In this document: piece after piece, positions 1-4,116 of the stretch
How the letters are laid out: the number at the start of each line of letters is the position of its first letter
Position numbering within the stretch: the first letter of the stretch is position 1
Origin: an uncultured Kouleothrix sp.
Lineage (GTDB): Bacteria > Chloroflexota > Chloroflexia > Chloroflexales > Roseiflexaceae
Direction of reading: 5' to 3'
Assembly (NCBI GenBank): GCA_937858455.1
Contig: CALLYN010000092.1
Coordinates: 1 to 6,770 of the forward strand
Length of the DNA stretch: 6,770 nucleotides
Translations under genes and position numbers: made by a program
The notes under the pieces: model-generated
What the model was told of the DNA's origin: nothing
The model's database searches: none
The model's input: only the letters and a program-made list of their open reading frames with translations

Positions 1-23
1 GGCGCCCGGCAAAGCCGGGCGCC
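1..23. other. Perfect GC-rich hairpin at window edge
   Basis: A 10-bp perfect stem (GGCGCCCGGC and GCCGGGCGCC) closes on an AAA loop. On the plus strand it is followed by an A-rich stretch and not a T-run. What follows it on the minus strand lies outside the window. It could be a second terminator stem for the HAD gene, a terminator for a gene to the left, or a repeat element. The hairpin is seen directly; its role is undecided. Confidence 0.6.
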
Positions 24-26
24 GCA

Positions 27-63
27 CAAGAAAAAGAAATTTTGGGGGCGGCTTCGCCGCCCC
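27..63 (-). terminator. Probable intrinsic terminator of the HAD gene
   Basis: Read on the minus strand, an 8-bp GC-only stem (45-52 paired with 56-63, GAA loop) is followed at once by a T-rich tract, CAAAATTTCTTTTTCTT (positions 44 down to 28). The stem begins about 36 bases after the HAD stop codon. Stem plus T-rich tail on the correct strand and at the correct distance fits a Rho-independent terminator, although the tract is interrupted by C and A residues. The same GC stem type recurs inside the repeat at 966-982, so it may have been recruited from a repeat. Confidence 0.6.
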
Positions 64-99
64 GACCCCGAACATACAGCAAGTGATCAGCCGGATGTG

Positions 100-807
100 C
101 TAGCCGGCCTCCAGGCTCGCGATCAGGCCGGGCAGAATGCCAAGGTGCGCGATCTCGTAGAACCCCGGCTGGCTTGCCAGCGGCAGGTCGGCGGCTTCGT
201 GCGCCCAGGTATACTCGTGCGGCACATACACCGCGCTGGCGCCCAGCGCCAGCACCGGCAGGATGTCGGAGCGCAGCGAGTTGCCGACCATCAGAAAGCG
301 CTCGGGCGCGACGCGGTGGCGCTGCAGCAGCGCAGCATAGATCTCCTGGCGCTTATCGCTCACGATCTCGACCGCGCGGAAGTGCCCGGCCAGCCCCGAG
401 CGCGCGATCTTCTGCTCCTGGTCGCGCAGGTCGCCCTTGGTGATCAGCATGAGCGTGTAGGCGCCGGCCAGGTGCGCCAGCGTGTCGGCCACATGCTCGA
501 GCAGCTCCACGTCGGCCGACAGCATGGCCCTGGCCGAGTCGATGATTGCCTGGATCTCGCGGCCGGTGACGCGGCCCTCGGTCAGCTCGACGGCCGTCTC
601 GATCATCGAGAGCGCGAAGGCCTTGACGCCATAGCCGAAATGCTGCAGATTGCGCATCTCGGTTTGGAAAAGGCGCTCGTCGATCCAGTCGGGGCTGTGG
701 TAGTGCGCCAGCTGCTGCCGCAGCTGGGCCTGGGCCTCGACGTACAGGCGCTCGCAGTGCCAGAGCGTGTCGTCGGCGTCGAAAGCGATGATATCAAAGC
801 GTGGCAT
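100..807 (-). CDS. HAD-superfamily hydrolase (phosphatase-like)
   Basis: A 235-residue soluble protein with all four HAD motifs. Motif I is FDADDTLW, with nucleophile D10 and acid/base D12. Motif II is LMLITKGD, with T123. The motif III lysine is K152 in VSDKRQEIY. Motif IV is MVGNSLRSDI, with D181. Residues 17-110 between motifs I and II form a helical C1-type cap. Family knowledge: such proteins dephosphorylate small phosphometabolites (phosphoglycolate phosphatase or YjjG nucleotidase types) through an aspartyl-phosphate with Mg2+. The substrate cannot be read from the sequence. I chose the ATG at 807 because GGGAG lies 8 bases upstream. A TTG at 825 and an ATG at 822 are in frame but would put that GGGAG inside the gene. 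It ends at TAG (100-102) before a probable terminator and appears to be a single-gene unit, with no coding partner on its strand within the window. Confidence 0.9.
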   Translation of the reverse strand: MPRFDIIAFDADDTLWHCERLYVEAQAQLRQQLAHYHSPDWIDERLFQTEMRNLQHFGYGVKAFALSMIETAVELTEGRVTGREIQAIIDSARAMLSADVELLEHVADTLAHLAGAYTLMLITKGDLRDQEQKIARSGLAGHFRAVEIVSDKRQEIYAALLQRHRVAPERFLMVGNSLRSDILPVLALGASAVYVPHEYTWAHEAADLPLASQPGFYEIAHLGILPGLIASLEAG

Positions 808-815
808 CGGTTGTA

Positions 816-820
816 CTCCC
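816..820 (-). promoter_or_regulatory. Ribosome binding site deciding the HAD start
   Basis: GGGAG on the minus strand, 8 bases before the ATG at 807. It supports 807 over the in-frame ATG at 822 and TTG at 825. Confidence 0.65.
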
Positions 821-834
821 ATCAATGTCGCTCT

Positions 835-843
835 ATACTACCA
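835..843 (-). promoter_or_regulatory. Candidate extended -10 promoter of the HAD gene
   Basis: The minus strand reads TGG-TAGTAT, a TGn extension followed by a hexamer with partial match to TATAAT. It would place the transcript start near 828, about 20 bases before the ATG and just before the GGGAG. No convincing -35 box is visible. This is an inference from a short match. Confidence 0.35.
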
Positions 844-918
844 CACCTGCGCGCGGCGGCACGCTTTTCGGCGCCACGAGGCATGCGCCACCGGCGCGGC
901 GCTTGAGCCGGCATTCTT

Positions 919-1011
919 TCAATTTACAGGACTTACGCGGTGTCCTCCCGCGTGGGAGGGTTGGAGGGCGGCTTTGCCGCCCCCAAACCCCCACCGCGTA
1001 ACTCGTGTCAA
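919..1011. repeat. Palindromic repeat element I (about 92 bp)
   Basis: The ends are imperfect inverted repeats: 923-942 pairs with 992-1011 at 17 of 20 positions, sharing the core TTACGCGGTG. Inside are two hairpins. One has stems 944-949 and 954-959 (CCTCCC/GGGAGG, GCGT loop). The other has stems 966-972 and 976-982 (GGGCGGC/GCCGCCC, TTT loop). There is no coding capacity. The size, terminal inverted repeats and adjacency to two relatives suggest a MITE-like or other non-autonomous repeat. I could not identify a target-site duplication with confidence. Confidence 0.7.
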
Positions 1012-1185
1012 TTTACAGGACTTACGCGGTGCGCGTTTTTGCCTTCGGCAGAGCGGTACTTTTCCATGGATGGTGCTCAGATTTTGGCGCAAAGCGCCAA
1101 AATCTGAGCACAAAAGAAAGTGCAGTACAATGCTGCCGCAGGCAGAAGGAGCCGATATCGCAGGCGACCGCGTAAGTCCTGTCAA
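1012..1185. repeat. Palindromic repeat element II (174 bp)
   Basis: The ends 1012-1030 and 1167-1185 are inverted repeats matching at 18 of 19 positions, with a perfect 16-bp core (ACAGGACTTACGCGGT). The left end is the same sequence as that of element I: 919-942 and 1008-1031 are identical over 24 bases. The centre is a perfect 17-bp stem at 1074-1110. Between centre and ends the arms also resemble each other as imperfect inverted repeats, for example CGGCAG at 1036-1041 and its counterpart near 1134-1142. The whole element could fold as one long hairpin. It has no ORF of its own and looks like a MITE-type element. Confidence 0.75.
1074..1110. other. Perfect 17-bp stem with AAA loop
   Basis: TGCTCAGATTTTGGCGC (1074-1090), an AAA loop (1091-1093) and its exact reverse complement (1094-1110). 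It is the apex of repeat element II. No T-run follows on either strand, so an intrinsic terminator is not supported. Confidence 0.85.
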
Positions 1186-1290
1186 CTTAGGGCTTACGCT
1201 GTTGGCGTGCTCAGCCTGCAGCAGAGGGGGGCTGGCGCCCCCAAGCGCCCCACGCGGGGGCACGGCATACGCGGCAGTACCTTTCGGAAA
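1183..1290. repeat. Degenerate, inverted third copy of the palindromic repeat
   Basis: Positions 1183-1203 (CAACTTAGGGCTTACGCTGT) are a degraded copy of the repeat end. The interior, read on the minus strand, follows element I: CCCGCGTGGG, then TTGGGGG, then a GC hairpin (GGGGGC at 1227-1232 with GCCCCC at 1237-1242). The stems 1248-1251 and 1256-1259 match the first hairpin of element I. The element therefore appears to be a relative of element I in opposite orientation. The right border is vague, about 1270-1290, just before the ynfA ribosome binding site. Confidence 0.5.
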
Positions 1291-1295
1291 AGAGG
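1291..1295 (+). promoter_or_regulatory. Ribosome binding site of ynfA
   Basis: AGAGG lies 7 bases before the ATG at 1303. It sets the start at 1303. The frame is open further upstream to 1120 but runs through repeat elements there. Confidence 0.65.
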
Positions 1296-1302
1296 CGATG
1301 GT

Positions 1303-1641
1303 ATGCTAGCAGGGGTCAAGGCGGTTGGGCTGTTTGCGATCGCGGCGGTGTGCGAGCTAGGCGGCGCCTACCTGGTGTGGCAGTGGCGGCACGCCGGCCG
1401 GCCGGCGCCGTTCGTGCTGGCGGGCGTTGTGGCGCTGCTGCTCTACAGCCTGGTGCAGACCGCGCAGGTGTTTAGCTTTGGCCGGGCGTTCGCGGCGTAC
1501 GGCGCGGTGTTTATTCTGGGCGCGACGCTGTGGGGCTGGGCGGTAGACGGGACGGCGCCGGACCGCTGGGATTGGCTTGGCGCGGGCATCTGCCTGGTGG
1601 GCGCGGCGGTGATGCTGTGGATGCCGCGCCCGGCCGGCTAA
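1303..1641 (+). CDS. ynfA: YnfA/UPF0060 family small membrane protein
   Basis: A 112-residue inner-membrane protein with four predicted helices: about residues 5-26, 36-56, 62-81 and 90-107. E. coli YnfA has 108 residues. Family signatures are visible: CELGGAYLVW in helix 1 with buried acid E18, GRAFAAYGAVF before and in helix 3, and the acidic VDGTAPDRWDWLGA loop into helix 4. Family knowledge: UPF0060 belongs with small multidrug-resistance (SMR/DMT) transporters, and the helix 1 glutamate corresponds to the proton and drug-coupling residue of EmrE. The substrate here is unknown. The start was chosen from AGAGG at 7 bases; longer in-frame starts translate repeat DNA and lack family similarity. 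It is the only plus-strand gene, stands alone directly downstream of the palindromic repeat cluster, and has no clear promoter outside that cluster. Confidence 0.92.
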   Translation: MLAGVKAVGLFAIAAVCELGGAYLVWQWRHAGRPAPFVLAGVVALLLYSLVQTAQVFSFGRAFAAYGAVFILGATLWGWAVDGTAPDRWDWLGAGICLVGAAVMLWMPRPAG

Positions 1642-1647
1642 GCCGGC
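1633..1647. other. Short hairpin over the ynfA stop codon
   Basis: GCCGGC, TAA, GCCGGC: a 6-bp GC stem whose loop is the ynfA stop codon. It lies in the 29-base gap between two converging genes. No T-run follows, so its action as a terminator is only a possibility. Confidence 0.35.
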
Positions 1648-1670
1648 ACGTGGCGCGGCCCCTGTCGCGG

Positions 1671-3029
1671 TCAGCGCCGCAGCATCGGCAGGAAGCGCTG
1701 AGCCGGGTTGGCGATCAGCGTGGCCGCAACCTGGCGCGCGCCGGTGGTGCGCGTCACGGTGGCGCTGTTGACGATCACGCCGGTGGCGGCGCTGTCGAGC
1801 GTCACGGTGTAGTCGATCGCCACCGCCACGCCGATCGCCGGCGCGCCCGACCAGCTGATCGTGCGGCTGGCGCCGTCGTAGCTGGCGGCCGGCAGCGTGT
1901 TCGGCGTGATGCTTGGGCCGGCGACGAGCGTCAGGCCGGTGGGGAGCTGGTTCGCCAGGCCGACCGCCGCGCCGTCGCCGCCGATCTGGATCGAGTAGCC
2001 GACCGCCTGGCCCTGGCGCGCGCCGCCAGCCGACACAGCCATGCGCTCGCCGCCGGGCGGGCGCGCCTGGCCCGAGTCCTGGCTGATCTGCAGCGACGAC
2101 TCGTCGATCGCCTCGAAGTCGCTGCCGTGGATCTGGCGCAGCTCGGCCACGAGGGTATCGTCGTCCCAGCCGGGGTCGGGCGCGCCGCTGAGATACCAGC
2201 CCGTGCCGTTGTCGGCCACGATCATGCCATATTTCTTCAGCGCGGTGAGTATCACGCGGGTTTGGTCGGAGAAGCCGGCGATGTTGACGCTGGCCTTGAG
2301 GCGGAAGCGCAGACCGTTGGGCGGCACGCGCGTGCCGGCCGGCGGGGTAGCGGGGCAGCTATCGGGCACGGCCTTGTGGCGCGCCGGCCAGATATAGTAG
2401 TTGGCGGTGCAGGGCACCGTGAAGCGCAGGGCGTGATTGATCGCGCCGGCGCGTACTTCGTCGTAGCGCGTCAGGCCGGGCAGGATGGGCAACCCGGCCG
2501 CGTCGGCCGATGTCTTGCCGTCGGTGCGCAGCGCGTTCGAGCCAAGGTCGAACACCGCGCCCGACCCGGCGTGCCAGCCGTTGCCGGCGGGCTCGCTGGC
2601 CCATGTCTCGTAGAGCTTGCACGAGCCCTGCACCAGCGTGAGGATATGCCGGTCGCCGCCGGCCTCGATATTGGGCGACGACGGAATCGGGTACGGGCCA
2701 GGGTCGCTCTCGTCGGCATAGGTGAAGCTGATCGGCACGAGCGGCTGGTTCTGCGGCACGATATTGAACGGGATGCCATAATCGCCATACTTGGCCGAGC
2801 CAAAATCGGGGTGCATGCCGGTGCTGGCGCCGATGTTGGCCACATACTCGGCCGAGTGGGCATCGACCGGCAGCTGGTCGATCGGCGTATTCCAGATATT
2901 GTCAGCGGGGAGGATCTGGCATCCCTCGAGGCTGGGCGCCTGAGCGCGGGTAGTGGCGGGCTGAAGCGTCGCGAGCAGCACGGCCAGGCTGGTGGCACAA
3001 CACGCGGCAAGAGTGGCTTTTCGGCGCAT
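1671..3029 (-). CDS. Secreted protein, conserved 'ADESDPGPYPIP' family, with DUF11-like C-terminus
   Basis: A 452-residue exported protein. Residues 1-31 form a Sec signal peptide: MRRK, a hydrophobic core, then a TRAQA cleavage site. Residues 35-315 form a globular domain of a bacterial secreted family that I recognise by pattern but cannot name. Its landmarks are FPADNIWN-like ILPADNIWNTPI, MHPDFGS (H73, D75), YADESDPGPYPIP (104-116), GDRHIL (H128), WHAGSGAVFDL (H153), TSADAAGLPILPG and HALRF. C37, C137, C207 and C225 could form disulfides. The invariant-looking D and H residues are compatible with an enzyme, but no known catalytic motif is visible. Residues about 330-440 look like a DUF11-type beta-sandwich (LPTGLTLVAG, SWSGAPAIG, DYTVTLDS, NSATVTR), which is common in cell-surface proteins. 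No sortase or membrane anchor follows. The ATG at 3029 is fixed by AGGAG at 8 bases and by the signal peptide; the open frame extends to 3170 through the promoter and hairpin. It converges on ynfA. Confidence 0.88.
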   Translation of the reverse strand: MRRKATLAACCATSLAVLLATLQPATTRAQAPSLEGCQILPADNIWNTPIDQLPVDAHSAEYVANIGASTGMHPDFGSAKYGDYGIPFNIVPQNQPLVPISFTYADESDPGPYPIPSSPNIEAGGDRHILTLVQGSCKLYETWASEPAGNGWHAGSGAVFDLGSNALRTDGKTSADAAGLPILPGLTRYDEVRAGAINHALRFTVPCTANYYIWPARHKAVPDSCPATPPAGTRVPPNGLRFRLKASVNIAGFSDQTRVILTALKKYGMIVADNGTGWYLSGAPDPGWDDDTLVAELRQIHGSDFEAIDESSLQISQDSGQARPPGGERMAVSAGGARQGQAVGYSIQIGGDGAAVGLANQLPTGLTLVAGPSITPNTLPAASYDGASRTISWSGAPAIGVAVAIDYTVTLDSAATGVIVNSATVTRTTGARQVAATLIANPAQRFLPMLRR

Positions 3030-3037
3030 AAGGTCAG

Positions 3038-3042
3038 CTCCT
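3038..3042 (-). promoter_or_regulatory. Strong ribosome binding site of the secreted protein gene
   Basis: AGGAG on the minus strand, 8 bases before the ATG at 3029. It decides the start over upstream in-frame codons. Confidence 0.8.
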
Positions 3043-3083
3043 ATGCTTGTTCGAAACGACAATGCGAGCGGGCCGGCACTGCC

Positions 3084-3092
3084 AGTATAGCA
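3084..3092 (-). promoter_or_regulatory. Extended -10 promoter for the secreted protein gene
   Basis: The minus strand reads TGC-TATACT, a TGn extension plus a 5-of-6 match to TATAAT. The predicted transcript start is near 3077, giving a leader of about 48 bases before the ATG at 3029. No good -35 box occurs 16-18 bases upstream, where the DNA instead forms the hairpin at 3093-3118; an extended -10 can work with a weak -35. This is inferred from sequence match only. Confidence 0.55.
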
Positions 3093-3118
3093 TATTCGCC
3101 ACTTAGAGGTGGCGAATA
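3093..3118. other. 10-bp hairpin over the phosphotransferase stop codon
   Basis: TATTCGCCAC (3093-3102) pairs perfectly with GTGGCGAATA (3109-3118) around a 6-base loop that contains the stop codon (3103-3105). On the minus strand no T-run follows, so it is a weak candidate terminator. It may instead stabilise the 3' end of the upstream message or be an operator, because it ends at the base before the extended -10 box. Confidence 0.6.
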
Positions 3119-4083
3119 CTCGCTTCGGCGCGGGCAAGGTAGCGCGCGTACTGCTGTTGAACCTCGCCAAGCCAGCCGGCCGGTCGCTCGACTAAACGCG
3201 GATCGAGGCCGCGCGGCACCTCGTAGAGAAAGCGCGCCCAGCGGGTAGCCCACCAGATCCACATGATTGTGGTATATGTCGTGATCCGCTCGATCGCCTG
3301 AGGGTCGTTCATGCGCACAGCATAGGCAGCGATGAGTTGCTCCCAGGCGGCTGGCGGCACGGCGGCGTAGGCGGGATGGGTGATCAGGTCGGCCCAATCG
3401 AAGGCCGGATCGCCCCAGCCGCTGTTCTCCCAATCGACGGCGGCCCAGCCCCGGGCGCTCCGGATGAAGTTGCGCCAGTTACCGTCGACGCGGCACAGCG
3501 CGCGCGGCGGCGCATCCCACACTGGCGGCGTCCATTGCTCCAGCCAGCCGACGATCGGCGCGAGCGAGGGCGGGCGCTCGGCCGTGGGGATGCGCGCAAG
3601 GTGCGTGAAAATCAGCTGCCGGCCATCCGCGCCGGAAGAGAGATTGAGCACCGCCTCGGCCAGCGGCGCCGATATGGCCAGCGGAGTAATGCGGTGGAAG
3701 GCGCAGTATAGATCAAGAAGGTGCTGCCAGTCGGCCTGGCTTGCCGGCGGGCCAGCGAGCACCGGCCCGTCGAGCCACATCTGCACGACCAGCGGCTGGC
3801 GGTAGCGCTGCTGCTCGTGCCAGACGGCGCGCGGCGCGCACGCGACCCCAGCGTGAGCCAGCGCCACAAGCGCGGCGTACTCGCGCCCGGCGCGGTCGCG
3901 GTCGTCGCGCAGCGTGAATTTGAGTGCGTAGTCGCCGTGGGCGTGCGTGGCGCGGTAGAGCAGATTATTCGCGCCGCCCGCAACCGGGCTGATGTGCCAG
4001 CCCCGCCAGCGCCGAGCAGCGACCACCGGGTTGCAGTCGAGGTAGCCGGCCAGGGCTTGCAGCTCGTGGCCGATCTCAGTCAA
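3103..4083 (-). CDS. APH/choline-kinase-like phosphotransferase
   Basis: A 326-residue cytoplasmic protein with the aminoglycoside phosphotransferase/choline kinase fold. The nucleotide loop is SPVAGGANNLLYRA (32-45), the ATP lysine K55 is in YALKF, and a possible partner is E68 in REYAAL. The catalytic loop is RVDGNWRNFI, with D200 and N205 at the canonical spacing. The metal-binding aspartate is D217 in AVDWENSGWGDPAFDWADL. The usual HGD of the catalytic loop reads RVD here, a substitution of the histidine two residues before the catalytic Asp. Family knowledge: these enzymes transfer ATP phosphate to small hydroxyl or amino substrates. The overall look is nearer to choline/thiamine kinase relatives (COG0510) than to drug-resistance APHs, but the substrate is unknown. 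Start: TTG at 4083 with AGAGAGAGAG 7 bases upstream; no ATG occurs before residue 102. It lies 33 bases after the WD40 gene, in the same frame, probably one transcript. Confidence 0.87.
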   Translation of the reverse strand: MTEIGHELQALAGYLDCNPVVAARRWRGWHISPVAGGANNLLYRATHAHGDYALKFTLRDDRDRAGREYAALVALAHAGVACAPRAVWHEQQRYRQPLVVQMWLDGPVLAGPPASQADWQHLLDLYCAFHRITPLAISAPLAEAVLNLSSGADGRQLIFTHLARIPTAERPPSLAPIVGWLEQWTPPVWDAPPRALCRVDGNWRNFIRSARGWAAVDWENSGWGDPAFDWADLITHPAYAAVPPAAWEQLIAAYAVRMNDPQAIERITTYTTIMWIWWATRWARFLYEVPRGLDPRLVERPAGWLGEVQQQYARYLARAEASIRHL

Positions 4084-4090
4084 TTGGATG

Positions 4091-4100
4091 CTCTCTCTCT
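4091..4100 (-). promoter_or_regulatory. Ribosome binding site supporting a TTG start
   Basis: AGAGAGAGAG on the minus strand, ending 7 bases before the TTG at 4083. It is a purine-rich, imperfect Shine-Dalgarno. The first in-frame ATG is about 100 codons further in and would remove the nucleotide loop, so the TTG is favoured. Confidence 0.5.
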
Positions 4101-4116
4101 GCGAAGCCGCCTGCAG

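Noticed and set aside
97..906. Long plus-strand open frame opposite the HAD gene
   Set aside because: The minus-strand frame contains all four HAD motifs and a ribosome binding site. The plus frame is an Arg/Gln-rich shadow typical of GC-rich antisense DNA.
1074..1110. Intrinsic terminator
   Set aside because: There is no T-run after the stem on either strand (CAAAAGAAAG on plus; CATCCATGG on minus).
919..1185. A CRISPR array
   Set aside because: The repeat copies alternate in orientation and the intervals differ in size and are themselves palindromic, so this is not a direct-repeat/spacer layout. No cas gene is present.
1120..1302. N-terminal extension of ynfA from the ATG at 1120
   Set aside because: The extra 61 residues translate repeat elements II and III. 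UPF0060 proteins are about 108 residues long, matching a start at 1303.
767..1309. Open frames through the HAD-ynfA gap on both strands (767-1309 plus, 919-1263 minus)
   Set aside because: They translate the palindromic repeats, have no ribosome binding site or family features, and overlap the HAD promoter region.
1530..3248. 572-codon plus-strand open frame opposite the secreted protein gene
   Set aside because: It overlaps ynfA and is antisense to a protein with a signal peptide and family motifs. Its translation is low-complexity A/R/G/V-rich sequence without a domain.
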